Shown here one piece after another: positions 1 to 8,393 of a DNA stretch of 64,000 nucleotides. This DNA comes from Planctomonas sp. JC2975 (GTDB lineage: Bacteria > Actinomycetota > Actinomycetes > Actinomycetales > Microbacteriaceae). The position numbers and the translations under genes were made by a program. The notes beneath the pieces are model-generated. The model was not told the origin of the DNA and searched no databases. It saw nothing but the letters and a program-made list of their open reading frames with translations. Every line of letters begins with the position of its first letter. Position 1 is the stretch's first letter. The DNA lies in assembly GCF_012985205.1 (NCBI RefSeq), contig NZ_JABEKS010000001.1, positions 2,356,001 through 2,420,000 of the forward strand, written 5' to 3'.

Positions 1-729
1 GTCCTTGTGCTTGGCGATGAGGTCGCTCGGAGTCCCCACGGTGAGCACCACGCCGTGGTCGATGATCGCGACCCTGTCGCACACCGCCTGCGCCTCCTCC
101 ATGGAGTGCGTCGTGAGCAGGATGCTGCTCCCGCGCTTGCGCATCTGCTCGATGCGCGACCACAGGGCGCGCCGCGACTGCGGGTCGAGGCCCGATGTGG
201 GCTCGTCCAGCAGCGCCAGCATCGGATCGTGGATCGTCGCGATGTAGAGCGCGAGACGTTGCTGTTGTCCGCCCGACAACTGCTTGAACCGCTTGCCGCG
301 CTCCTGACCGAGGCCGATCTCGTCGAGGCAGGAACGGATCCGCTCGCTCGTCAGCCGCACACCGTACAGCCCGCCGTACAGGGTGGCGATCTGCTCGATG
401 CTCAGCTCAGGCTGGAAGCTCGAGGACTGCAGCTGCACGCCGAGGCGGCTCTTCACCTCGAGCGGATGCTGCCTGGCATCGATCCCGTCGACGGTCACCG
501 TGCCCGATTTGGGCGTGATCAGGCCTTCTATGGCGCCGAGCGTGCTGGTCTTGCCTGCGCCGTTCGGTCCGAGCAGGCCGAAGATCTCGCCGCGCTCGAT
601 ACGCAGCGCGACCCCGTCCACCGCCGTCTGCTGACCGTAGGCGACCGTCAGGTCGTCGACCTGCAGCGCGGCGACCATCGTCGCGTCTTCCGACGCCACG
701 GGTGCGGCGGGCTCGTTCGCATCACTCAT
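1..729 (-). CDS. ABC transporter ATP-binding protein (DrrA/CcmA-like), 3' end cut by window
   Basis: The first 243 codons of an ATPase subunit read leftward and run off the window edge. Visible motifs are Walker A (GPNGAGKT), the Q-loop region, the signature LSGGQQQR, Walker B ending in LLDEPTSGLDP, and an H-loop in LLTTHSMEEA. The LLDEPTSGLDPQSR block and the MEEA after the switch histidine are typical of the DrrA/Nod-type ATPases that power drug or polymer exporters; the permease is expected just left of the window. The start at 729 is the first ATG of the conserved reading frame. An upstream palindrome at 827-842 is shared with the SPFH gene at 1991. Substrate unknown. Confidence 0.93.
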   Translation of the reverse strand, partial: MSDANEPAAPVASEDATMVAALQVDDLTVAYGQQTAVDGVALRIERGEIFGLLGPNGAGKTSTLGAIEGLITPKSGTVTVDGIDARQHPLEVKSRLGVQLQSSSFQPELSIEQIATLYGGLYGVRLTSERIRSCLDEIGLGQERGKRFKQLSGGQQQRLALYIATIHDPMLALLDEPTSGLDPQSRRALWSRIEQMRKRGSSILLTTHSMEEAQAVCDRVAIIDHGVVLTVGTPSDLIAKHKD

Positions 730-826
730 CGCCGTGGCTCTCCTTCGAGTGGATCGGCCGACCGCCCGCAGAAGCGAGGGAATCGGAATGCTGGGGGATG
801 GCATCCGTCGTCTCACAGCTGCTGTT

Positions 827-842
827 AAAACGATATCACTTT
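827..842 (-). promoter_or_regulatory. GTGATATC operator-like site upstream of the ABC ATPase
   Basis: On the minus strand this reads AAAGTGATATCGTTTT, an imperfect palindrome with six paired and two G:T positions. It lies about 100 bp before the ABC ATPase start and shares the core AGTGATATCnnTTTA, in the same orientation, with the perfect palindrome at 2018-2029. I infer a common operator; the regulator is not in the window. Confidence 0.5.
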
Positions 843-885
843 ACACATTGTCGATTCGCACCTGCACCGAATCGACCGACACGAT

Positions 886-1083
886 CTAGGTGCGCGGCGG
901 GCGCCCTCTGCGCGGAAGAGGCGCGACCTCCTTCGGCAGCCGGCCGGCCTTCTTCAGCGCGTCGCGGAGCAGGATCTCGATCTGGGCGTTCACGCTGCGG
1001 AGCTCGCCGGACGCCCAGCGCGAGATGGCGTCGTGCACGGCCGGATCCAGCCGCAGCAACAGGTTCTTCCGCTCGGTGCTCAT
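886..1083 (-). CDS. small Arc/ribbon-helix-helix-like DNA-binding protein
   Basis: A 65-residue basic protein beginning MSTERKNLLLRLDPAVHDAI, with a short beta strand followed by helices. The pattern NLLLRLDPAVHDAISRWA...RSVNAQIEILLRDAL is what Arc/MetJ-type ribbon-helix-helix proteins show. The tail is rich in Arg/Pro. Its ATG overlaps the stop of the SPFH gene by 4 bp (ATGA), so the two are probably co-translated. It may autoregulate the pair or act as a partner, but no target is shown. Confidence 0.75.
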   Translation of the reverse strand: MSTERKNLLLRLDPAVHDAISRWASGELRSVNAQIEILLRDALKKAGRLPKEVAPLPRRGRPPRT

Positions 1084-1991
1084 GACGTGTACAGCGTTCC
1101 CGCGTTGACGATCGGCGCCGCCGGCTGATCGCTGCAGAGCACGACCATGAGGTTGCTCACCATGGCGGCCCGACGCTCGTCGTCGAGCGTCACGTAATCG
1201 CTCTCGTTGAGCCGGTCGAGCGCCATCTCCACCATGCCGACCGCCCCCTCGACGATGCGCGACCTGGCCTCGACGACGGCACCCGCCTGCTGCCGCCGCA
1301 GCATCGCCTGTGCGATCTCGGGAGCGTAGGCGAGGTGACTGATGCGCACCTCGACGATCTCGACTCCGGCGAGCGCCACCCGCGTCGCGACCTCGTCCGA
1401 CAGCTCCGTCGCAACGATGTCTGTGGAGTCGCGCAACGAGACTCCGTTGCCTGCAGACGCGTCGTAGGGATAAGCGGTCGCGATCTGGCGCAGCGCCGAC
1501 TCGGCCTGCACCGTCACGAAGTCGACGTAGTCGTCGACCGCGTAGACCGCCTTGGACGTGTCGGTCACCTGCCACACGACGATGGCGGCGATCTCCACCG
1601 GGTTGCCGTCCGCGTCGTTGACGCGCAGCCTCTTCGTCTCGAAGTTGCGGATGCGAACGCTCATCCTCCTCCTCGTGGAAAGGGGCATCACCCACGCCAT
1701 CCCGGAACGTCGAACGGTTCCGATGTACCGCCCGAATCGCTGAACGACGCGGGTCTCTCCCGGCTGCACGATCACCAACGACCCGATGACCACGAGAACG
1801 GCCAGCACGGGCAGCACCAGATACTTGGCCTGGCCGGTCGCGATGAGCACGATGCCGATCACGATCAGCACGACGATCGCCAGCACGCCGTATGCGCCGC
1901 TGATGGCAGCCGCCGGTCGCTCGTCGATGTCGACCCGGGATCCCGAGTGAGCGAATGGCGCGGAATCCGGGCGCCTCGGAGCAGTGTCCAT
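1080..1991 (-). CDS. SPFH/band-7 (slipin/stomatin-like) membrane protein
   Basis: A 303-residue protein with two adjacent hydrophobic segments (about residues 33-52 and 57-75) followed by a band-7/SPFH domain containing QPGETRVVQRFGRY and the IRNFETKRLRVNDADGNPV stretch. Such proteins form membrane-bound oligomeric scaffolds facing the cytoplasm. I chose the ATG at 1991 because a GGAGG box lies 8 nt before it; an in-frame ATG at 2015 has no such box. The end overlaps the ribbon-helix-helix gene. The perfect palindrome at 2018-2029 lies 27 bp upstream. Function beyond a membrane scaffold is unknown. Confidence 0.88.
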   Translation of the reverse strand: MDTAPRRPDSAPFAHSGSRVDIDERPAAAISGAYGVLAIVVLIVIGIVLIATGQAKYLVLPVLAVLVVIGSLVIVQPGETRVVQRFGRYIGTVRRSGMAWVMPLSTRRRMSVRIRNFETKRLRVNDADGNPVEIAAIVVWQVTDTSKAVYAVDDYVDFVTVQAESALRQIATAYPYDASAGNGVSLRDSTDIVATELSDEVATRVALAGVEIVEVRISHLAYAPEIAQAMLRRQQAGAVVEARSRIVEGAVGMVEMALDRLNESDYVTLDDERRAAMVSNLMVVLCSDQPAAPIVNAGTLYTS

Positions 1992-2017
1992 GTCATCGCC
2001 TCCACCGACCATCATAA

Positions 2018-2029
2018 AGTGATATCACT
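2018..2029. promoter_or_regulatory. perfect 12-bp palindrome AGTGATATCACT
   Basis: This exact palindrome lies in the divergent gap between the SPFH gene (start 1991) and the threonine aldolase gene (start 2121). The core and 3' flank match the site at 827-842 upstream of the ABC ATPase. It could control the SPFH operon, the aldolase, or both. Confidence 0.55.
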
Positions 2030-2120
2030 CATTGGCTTCGAGCCATCGATGGTCACCGCCACCGCGCTCTACTCGATGACGCATCGACCACCGGAGCGCA
2101 TCGGCGAAGATGGAAGCACC

Positions 2121-3188
2121 ATGACTCACCGCCTGCACGACCCCGAATCCCGCGCCTTCGCCTCCGACAACTACGCGGGAGCGCACCCCGAGATCATCGA
2201 CGCGATCGTCGCCGCGAACTCGGGTCACCAGATCTCCTACGGCGAGGACGCCTACACCGAGCGCCTGCACGAGGTCTTCGCCGAGCAGTTCGGCGAGCAG
2301 GTCGAGGTGTTCCCGGTGTTCAACGGCACCGGGGCGAACGTGACGGCACTGCAGTCGATGCTGCCGCGGTGGGGCGCTGTGGTGGCGGCATCGACTGCGC
2401 ACATCAACACCGACGAGGGCGGCGCGCCCGAGAAGGTCGGCGGCCTCAAGCTGCTGACCGTCGACACGCCAGACGGCAAGCTCACGCCAGAGCTCCTCGA
2501 CAAGCAGGCATGGGGCTGGGGCGACGAGCACCGCGCGCAGCCCCTCGCGGTCTCGATCACGCAGACGACAGAGGTGGGCACCTGCTACACCGTCGAGGAG
2601 GTGAAGGCGCTCGCGGAGCACGCCCACTCGCTCGGCATGCGCGTGCATCTCGACGGCGCACGCATCGCCAACGCGGCGGCTCATCTGGAGGTGCCGCTGC
2701 GCGCCTTCACGACGGATGCCGGCGTCGACCTGCTGAGCTTCGGCGGCACCAAGAACGGCCTGCTGCTCGGCGAGGCGATCGTCGTTCTGAACGCGGATGC
2801 CTCAGACGGCCTGCACTACCTCCGCAAGGTCAATATGCAGCTGGCGTCCAAGATGCGATTCATCTCGGCTCAGCTCATTGCCTTGCTCACCGACGACCTC
2901 TGGCTGCGCAGCGCGCAGCACTCCAACGCCATGGCCACCAAGCTGCGCACGCGACTCGAGGATGCCGTGGCGTCCGGATCCGCGCCCGCCCTCGGCTTCA
3001 CCCAGGCAACGGAGTCCAACGGGGTGTTCGCCACGCTGCCGAAGGCCGCCGCCGACCGCGTGCGCGAGGCATACCGCTTCTACGATTGGGATGCCGCGCG
3101 CGGCGAAGTGCGCTGGATGTGCTCATGGGACACCACCGACGCCGACGTCGACGGCTTCGTCGACGCGATCCTCGCCGCACTCGCCTGA
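2121..3188 (+). CDS. ltaE: low-specificity L-threonine aldolase / beta-eliminating lyase
   Basis: A 355-residue fold-type I PLP enzyme expected to split L-threonine or allo-threonine into glycine and acetaldehyde. The N-terminus FASDNYAGAHPEI is the family start. The PLP lysine is K211 in SFGGTKNG, and VHLDGARIANA supplies the Asp that holds the pyridine nitrogen. Length matches the family (330-360). The ATG at 2121 follows a GGAAG box and begins the conserved region; an upstream in-frame ATG at 2049 would add a non-conserved tail. It is followed after 107 bp by the serine ammonia-lyase gene, suggesting a small-amino-acid breakdown neighbourhood. The gene symbol follows the family, not proven orthology. 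Confidence 0.9.
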   Translation: MTHRLHDPESRAFASDNYAGAHPEIIDAIVAANSGHQISYGEDAYTERLHEVFAEQFGEQVEVFPVFNGTGANVTALQSMLPRWGAVVAASTAHINTDEGGAPEKVGGLKLLTVDTPDGKLTPELLDKQAWGWGDEHRAQPLAVSITQTTEVGTCYTVEEVKALAEHAHSLGMRVHLDGARIANAAAHLEVPLRAFTTDAGVDLLSFGGTKNGLLLGEAIVVLNADASDGLHYLRKVNMQLASKMRFISAQLIALLTDDLWLRSAQHSNAMATKLRTRLEDAVASGSAPALGFTQATESNGVFATLPKAAADRVREAYRFYDWDAARGEVRWMCSWDTTDADVDGFVDAILAALA

Positions 3189-3295
3189 GCTGCGCCATCC
3201 CCGGTCATGCCGGGTGTCCTGCGCCGTCCGGGATTCCGGACAGAGGTGTCCCGGCGTGAGATCCGACCGGCGGCGCCTGGACGCACACTGGATTC

Positions 3296-4753
3296 GTGGC
3301 CGTTTACGTGTCAGCGCTGGAGCTGTTCTCGATAGGGATAGGACCGTCGAGTTCGCACACCGTCGGCCCCATGCGCGCCGCCGAGCGCTTCGCCGCTGCA
3401 CTCGCTGAGGAGGGGATCCTCCCCGAGGTCACGCGAGTGAGCTGCGTGCTGCACGGATCCCTCGCCGCCACCGGCGTCGGCCACGGCACCCCGGACGCCG
3501 TCGTCGCAGGACTGAGTGGGATGCATCCGGAGACGTGCGATCCGCGGGTGGTCCACGGAGCCTGGGCACGCGCCACCGAGCGTGAGACCCTCACGCTGGC
3601 CGAAGGACCGACAGTGGCCTTTCAGGCATCGGACATCGCGTTCGAGCCGCGCACGAAGCTGCCCGAGCATCCGAATGCGCTCGTGCTGCGCGCGTGGACT
3701 GCGGCATCCTCTCGACAATTCGGCGGGGCGGGTTCGACTCGAGCCGAGCCCACCGGCGCTGTCACCGACATGGATACCGTCGCACACGCCGACGAACCGC
3801 CTGCGTTCGAACAGACATGGTTCTCCGTCGGCGGCGGATTCGTACGGATGCGCGGCGAGCCGGTGTCTTCAGCGACGCACGCGATCGACTCTGACTGGTC
3901 GTTCGACAATGCGGCGGAGCTGCTGGCGCTCTGCGCCGAACGCGACGTGCGCGTGTGCGATGTCGCGTGGCGCTCCGAGCTCGCCGTGCGCGACGAGCAG
4001 GACGTCGTTGCAGGCCTGGACGCCATCTGGCAGGCCATGCACGAGTGCATCGAGCGCGGCATGCGTCCTGGCACGCGCGAGCTGCCCGGCGGGCTGCACG
4101 TTCCTCGTCGTGCCGGTGGCATGCGGGAGCGCCTCGAATCCTGCGGCCCCGACCAGCCCGACCTTCCCGGCGAGTGGATGCGCGCCTTCGCGCTGGCCGT
4201 CAACGAGGAGAACGCGGCGGGAGGCAGGGTGGTGACGGCGCCCACGAACGGAGCGGCAGGCATCCTTCCGGCCGTGCTCGAGTTCCACCTGCGCTTCAAT
4301 CCGAAGGCGAAGCCGGAGGACACGCGCACGTTCCTGCTCACGGCGGCAGCGGTGGGCAGCATCCTCAAGGCGAACGCGTCGATCTCCGGAGCGGAGGGCG
4401 GATGCCAGGCCGAGGTGGGATCCGCGTGCGCGATGGCCGCCGCCGGCCTGTGCGCCGTGCTCGGCGGCTCGCCCGCCCAGGTGGAGAACGCGGCGGAGAT
4501 CGCGGTGGAGCACCACCTGGGACTCACGTGCGATCCGGTCGGCGGGCTGGTGCAGATCCCGTGCATCGAGCGGAATGCGATCGCCTCCTCGACGGCGGTG
4601 TCGGCGGCGCGCCTCGCGCTGAGCGGAGACGGGCACCACATCGTGCCGTTGGACGTCGCGATCAAGACCATGCGCGACACGGGCGCCGACATGAGCGACC
4701 GCTACAAGGAAACGAGCGCTGCGGGCCTCGCCGTGAACGTCATCGAGTGCTGA
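3296..4753 (+). CDS. sdaA: L-serine ammonia-lyase, iron-sulfur, single-chain type
   Basis: A 485-residue enzyme converting L-serine to pyruvate and ammonia. The N-terminal beta domain starts SALELFSIGIGPSSSHTVGPM. The alpha domain carries ENAAGGRVVTAPTNGAAG and three cysteines, C370, C412 and C423, whose 42- and 11-residue spacings match the [4Fe-4S] ligands of the characterised Legionella enzyme. It is somewhat longer than usual (about 455-460) because of a variable insert near residues 138-165. The start is GTG; a CACACT hexamer ends 6 nt upstream with no ribosome-binding box, which suggests a leaderless mRNA. Confidence 0.95.
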   Translation: MAVYVSALELFSIGIGPSSSHTVGPMRAAERFAAALAEEGILPEVTRVSCVLHGSLAATGVGHGTPDAVVAGLSGMHPETCDPRVVHGAWARATERETLTLAEGPTVAFQASDIAFEPRTKLPEHPNALVLRAWTAASSRQFGGAGSTRAEPTGAVTDMDTVAHADEPPAFEQTWFSVGGGFVRMRGEPVSSATHAIDSDWSFDNAAELLALCAERDVRVCDVAWRSELAVRDEQDVVAGLDAIWQAMHECIERGMRPGTRELPGGLHVPRRAGGMRERLESCGPDQPDLPGEWMRAFALAVNEENAAGGRVVTAPTNGAAGILPAVLEFHLRFNPKAKPEDTRTFLLTAAAVGSILKANASISGAEGGCQAEVGSACAMAAAGLCAVLGGSPAQVENAAEIAVEHHLGLTCDPVGGLVQIPCIERNAIASSTAVSAARLALSGDGHHIVPLDVAIKTMRDTGADMSDRYKETSAAGLAVNVIEC

Positions 4754-4815
4754 GTCGGCTCAGCTGTGCACGCCGGGGAGTGCACCGAACCGACCCGCAG
4801 ACCGCTTCGACGAGC

Positions 4816-5409
4816 TCAGCCGGCGGTGTGCGACTCGCGGATGCCGCCAGTCGCGAGGGCGAGCATCCGCTCGAGGTCGTCGTCCGAGTCGCCACGACGC
4901 TGAGAGCCCCACGCCACTGACGACACGAGCAGGAACACGTCGCGATAGTCGATATCGCCGTGCAGGGCGCCGACGGCCTTGGCGCGATCGACCAGCACGG
5001 ACGTCGTCTGCGTCAGCGGCTGGCAGGTGTTGCGCAGGGGCGAATCCTCTTGGCGGAAAGCCTCCGCGATCGACTCCGGCAGGTTGTCGTAGGTGCGCAG
5101 GTGGCCGGCGAGGGCGAGCATCCACTCGTCGAGGGCCGCGGAGGGATCATCGGATGCGCGCAGCCGTTCCGCCAGCGCGGCCAGCCTGTCGAGACTGCCG
5201 CCCAGTGCCGCTGCGATGAGTCCGTCGCGCGTCGGGAAGTGCCGGTACAGCGTGCCGGGACCGACTCCGGCCCGGCAGGCGATGTCATCGAGCGACGTGA
5301 GCACTCCGCGTTCGGCGAAGGCGTCGGAGGCGACCTCCACGATCCGGTCGTAGTTGCGCTGCGCGTCGGCCCTCATCGGCCGCTGCGCGATCGCGGTGGC
5401 GCTTCCCAT
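4816..5409 (-). CDS. TetR-family repressor
   Basis: A 197-residue regulator with an N-terminal helix-turn-helix (residues about 15-60; LDDIACRAGVGPGTLYRHFPTRDGL) and a C-terminal ligand domain of the kind found in many actinobacterial TetR proteins. It is divergent from a DHA2-family exporter gene, and a 29-bp near-perfect inverted repeat lies over that gene's promoter (5488-5516). The simplest reading is a drug- or metabolite-responsive repressor of the exporter. Confidence 0.92.
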   Translation of the reverse strand: MGSATAIAQRPMRADAQRNYDRIVEVASDAFAERGVLTSLDDIACRAGVGPGTLYRHFPTRDGLIAAALGGSLDRLAALAERLRASDDPSAALDEWMLALAGHLRTYDNLPESIAEAFRQEDSPLRNTCQPLTQTTSVLVDRAKAVGALHGDIDYRDVFLLVSSVAWGSQRRGDSDDDLERMLALATGGIRESHTAG

Positions 5410-5485
5410 TCGTCCTTCTTCTCGGGGACATCCGTTGCGGATCTCCCGCAGTTCCGCTGTTCGCCAGGGACGAACAGCACCGTCG

Positions 5486-5516
5486 TTGACAAAACGGAGA
5501 CACTCTCCGTATTGTC
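5486..5516 (+). promoter_or_regulatory. exporter promoter with TetR-type operator in the spacer
   Basis: A -35 TTGACA at 5486-5491 and a -10 TATTGT at 5510-5515 are 18 bp apart. An inverted repeat at 5488-5516 (left arm GACAAAACGGAGA) pairs at 12 of 14 positions and covers the whole core promoter, so a bound dimer would block polymerase. It is the obvious target for the divergent TetR protein. Confidence 0.75.
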
Positions 5517-5696
5517 GTAATCACTAACAGGAGAGCTCCTCCGGATAACCACACTAAGCCACACCGCCGCGAAATGCACCGTTCAGGTTGCGTTTTCCTG
5601 CGGTGCTTCGCCGACGGCGTACGACATCCGGATCTCCCTTAGCGACAGCAGAAGACGCTCCAGTACGAGCAGGACAGAACAGGGGACGCGCCAGAC

Positions 5697-7229
5697 ATGG
5701 CCGACACCGCACTCCTCCCACCCACCGACGGCATCCGGCTGCCCGAGCGCCCGGCAGCCACCACCACACGCCCCTCCTTCGCGACACGCCCCTCCACCGC
5801 GACGATCCCCTCCACCGAGACGGATGCCGCACCCCACCGCTTCCGCATGCTCGGCCTGGTCGTCGTTTTCGTGACGCAGCTCATGCTCGTGGTCGACGCG
5901 AGCATCGTGAACGTCGCGCTGCCCGACATCCAGAAATCCCTCGGATTCACGCCGATCGGACTCTCCTGGGTCGTCACCGCCTACGCACTCGCATTCGCCG
6001 GTCTGATGCTGCTCAGCGGCAAGGTCGGATCGATGATCGGCGCCAAGCGCGCGCTCATCATCGGCACGGTCATCTTCATCCTGGCCTCGGCGGCCGGCGG
6101 CCTCGCGCCCTCGGCAGCGGTGCTCATCATCGCCCGCATCGTGCAGGGCGTCGGAGCGGCGATCGCCGCGCCGAGCACCCTCGTGCTGCTCATGGCCAAC
6201 ACCAGCCCCGGGCGCCAGCGCAGTCGTGCAATGGCACTCTTCATGCTCGCAGCCGGCAGCGGAGGCGCGATCGGGCTGATCCTCGGCGGCGTGCTCACGA
6301 CCGGATTCGGCTGGGAGTGGGTCATGTTCGTGAACGTGCCGGTGGGCATCCTGATCGTCGCGGGCGCCCTGCTCTTCCTGCGCGAGACGGATCGGGAGCA
6401 GACCCGGCTGGACTTCGGCGGCGCCGTGGCCTCCACGCTAGGCATGGTCGCGCTCATCTACGGATTCACGACGGCGGCCGGCACCGGATGGACCAACCCG
6501 GTCGCCCTGATCGCGTTCGCCATCGCCGTCGCGTCGCTCATAGCCCTCGTATTCATCGAGCGCAAGCACCGCAGCCCTGTCGTTCCGCTGCGGCTCTTCC
6601 GCGGAGCACGCAACGTGGCACCGCTGGTCGCGATGCTGCTCGTGCCGGCCGGAATGTTCGCGTTCTTCTACTTCATCACGCTGTTCACGCAGCAGGTGCT
6701 GCACTTCACGCCGCTCGAGACCGGACTCGGCCTCCTGCCGTTCGTCGTGACCATGGTGACCGTCAGCCAGCTGGTTCCGAGGTTGCTCCCGCGGGTCGGC
6801 GAGTGGATCGTCGGCGCTGCCGGACTCTTCTTCCTGGCAGGCGGACTGCTCTGGCTGAGCAGGCTCAGCGAGCACGACTCGTTCGTGACAGGCATCCTCG
6901 GTCCGCTCGTGGTGATGGGACTCGGCGCGGGCATGACGTTCGCCCCGATCACGGCCGTGGCCATGGACCGGGCACCGGAGGAGCACGTCAGCGCGGCATC
7001 CAGCGTGCTTCAGACCATGCAGCAGCTCGGCGGATCCATCGGAGTCGCGGCACTCACCACGGTGTTCGTCTCGGTGAGTGCGACGAGCGGTGAGACCGGT
7101 GGCGTCGCGGCGGCGGTTCTCGGAGGCGCGACATTCGTCTTCCTCGGATTCGTGCTCTTCGCCGTGTGGGGCAGCCGGGTGCGTGCGGACGGCGACCGCA
7201 CTGACGCCCCTGCGCCGATCGCGCACTGA
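5697..7229 (+). CDS. MFS exporter, DHA2 (EmrB/QacA) family
   Basis: A 510-residue membrane protein with the 14-helix DHA2 layout. After a Thr/Pro/Ala-rich cytoplasmic tail (residues 1-45) come VDASIVNVALPDIQ (helix 1, the DHA2 D-S/T-V-N-V motif) and RIVQGVGAAIAAPSTL (motif C region). Proteins of this family export drugs or small organic molecules using the proton gradient. The divergent TetR gene and the operator over its promoter suggest inducible efflux. The substrate cannot be read from the sequence. A strong hairpin at 7248-7301 ends the unit. Confidence 0.93.
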   Translation: MADTALLPPTDGIRLPERPAATTTRPSFATRPSTATIPSTETDAAPHRFRMLGLVVVFVTQLMLVVDASIVNVALPDIQKSLGFTPIGLSWVVTAYALAFAGLMLLSGKVGSMIGAKRALIIGTVIFILASAAGGLAPSAAVLIIARIVQGVGAAIAAPSTLVLLMANTSPGRQRSRAMALFMLAAGSGGAIGLILGGVLTTGFGWEWVMFVNVPVGILIVAGALLFLRETDREQTRLDFGGAVASTLGMVALIYGFTTAAGTGWTNPVALIAFAIAVASLIALVFIERKHRSPVVPLRLFRGARNVAPLVAMLLVPAGMFAFFYFITLFTQQVLHFTPLETGLGLLPFVVTMVTVSQLVPRLLPRVGEWIVGAAGLFFLAGGLLWLSRLSEHDSFVTGILGPLVVMGLGAGMTFAPITAVAMDRAPEEHVSAASSVLQTMQQLGGSIGVAALTTVFVSVSATSGETGGVAAAVLGGATFVFLGFVLFAVWGSRVRADGDRTDAPAPIAH

Positions 7230-7247
7230 TCGGCACCGCTCGAACTC

Positions 7248-7301
7248 GACGGCGGTCGAACGGCCCGCTCCCTTCTGAGGGACGGACGTTCGGCCGCCGT
7301 C
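7248..7301 (+). terminator. hairpin terminator after the MFS exporter
   Basis: A 15-bp stem (GACGGCGGTCGAACG paired with 7287-7301, one G:T position) starts 19 bp after the exporter stop. There is no clear T-tract beyond mixed TCTTCGTCGTT. Confidence 0.65.
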
Positions 7302-7353
7302 TTCGTCGTTGGCCGTGGATGCGCCAGTGGCCGTGCGCGTCCACAATGGTGCC

Positions 7354-8163
7354 GTGACACCCACCGACGAGCCGCCGCCCGCTGGAGCGGCGACCGATGC
7401 GGTCGACCCGGCCTTCGTCCCGGTCGTGCGCGCGGTGAGCGACGCCCTTGGCGACCGGATCATCGCGGCCATCGTGCACGGATCGGCCACCTCAGGCGGC
7501 CTGCGCCCGGAGAGCGATCTGGATCTCCTCGTGATCGTCGCGGCGTCCCTTGACGAGCGGACTCGCGCGGTGCTGGTCGACCGCCTCCTCGACGTGTCCG
7601 GATCCCGTGCCCGGTTGGGACCCGCTCGGCCGGCCGAGGTCACCGTAGTCGTGAAGAGGGATCTCGATCCGTGGCGGTTCCCGCCCGTCACCGACCTCCA
7701 ATACGGCGAGTGGTTGCGAGCGGAGGTCGAAGCTGGCACGCTCGCCGGGCCGCACGCGGATCCCGATCTCACGGTCGTCCTGACGGCCGCCCGGCAGCGC
7801 GGGATCGCCGTGATCGGCCCAGGTCCGCGAGAGCTGATTCCCGAGATCCCGGCCTCCGACCTTGAACGCGCGATCGTCGCGTCCCTTCCAGAGCTCGTCG
7901 GCAATCTGGCCGGCGACGAGCGGAATGTACTGCTCACGCTCGCGCGCATGCAGCACACGCTCGAGTCCGGGAGCATCGTGCCGAAGGATGTCGCCGCCGA
8001 ACGCGTGGCGCGCAGGATCCCACCTGACGAGGGAGCACTCCTGCTGAGAGCCGCTGCGGCGTATCGCGGCGAGGTGCACGACGAATGGATGCCGCGTCCC
8101 ACGGCCCTCGACAGCTACGTGCAGCGCGCGCGGCGCGAGATCGAAGGGCACCCCACGCACTGA
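7354..8163 (+). CDS. AadA/ANT(9)-like aminoglycoside nucleotidyltransferase
   Basis: A 269-residue protein with an N-terminal nucleotidyltransferase core (HGSATSGGLRPESDLDLLV, the G-S-x(n)-D-x-D metal/nucleotide site) and the C-terminal adenylyltransferase domain. Blocks matching AadA include LQYGEWLRAEVEAG, AGDERNVLLTLARM and the VPKDVAAERVARRIP stretch. The family adenylates streptomycin or spectinomycin. The GTG start at 7354 has CACAAT 6 nt before it and no ribosome-binding box, consistent with a leaderless transcript. It stands alone between a drug exporter and a nitroreductase and looks like intrinsic chromosomal DNA rather than an integron cassette. Resistance itself is inference. Confidence 0.87.
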   Translation: MTPTDEPPPAGAATDAVDPAFVPVVRAVSDALGDRIIAAIVHGSATSGGLRPESDLDLLVIVAASLDERTRAVLVDRLLDVSGSRARLGPARPAEVTVVVKRDLDPWRFPPVTDLQYGEWLRAEVEAGTLAGPHADPDLTVVLTAARQRGIAVIGPGPRELIPEIPASDLERAIVASLPELVGNLAGDERNVLLTLARMQHTLESGSIVPKDVAAERVARRIPPDEGALLLRAAAAYRGEVHDEWMPRPTALDSYVQRARREIEGHPTH

Positions 8164-8393
8164 CCGGGACTGGCCGCGACGCGACCGCCGAGCAGACCGG
8201 CCTGTCCCGGCTGCAGCACTGTGTCGAGGCGTCGGACGACGGATCAGGAATGCTCGGGCAATCAGATGTGTTTGCATAGACATCGGCAGCGTCGCCCTGT
8301 CCATCATCCCGAGGACGCACTGCGACGACGGACGCCGAGCACCGGCTTCCGAGCGCCATAGTCAACGCCCTCATTGTCCCATCGAGGAGTCCC

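Noticed and set aside
2049-2120. Upstream ATG (2049) as the start of the threonine aldolase
   Set aside because: The added residues are not family-like and the start at 2121 has a GGAAG box directly before the conserved N-terminus.
6438-8102. 554-codon minus-strand open frame across the MFS exporter and AadA-like genes
   Set aside because: It spans two well-supported genes and the terminator between them and has no domain signal.
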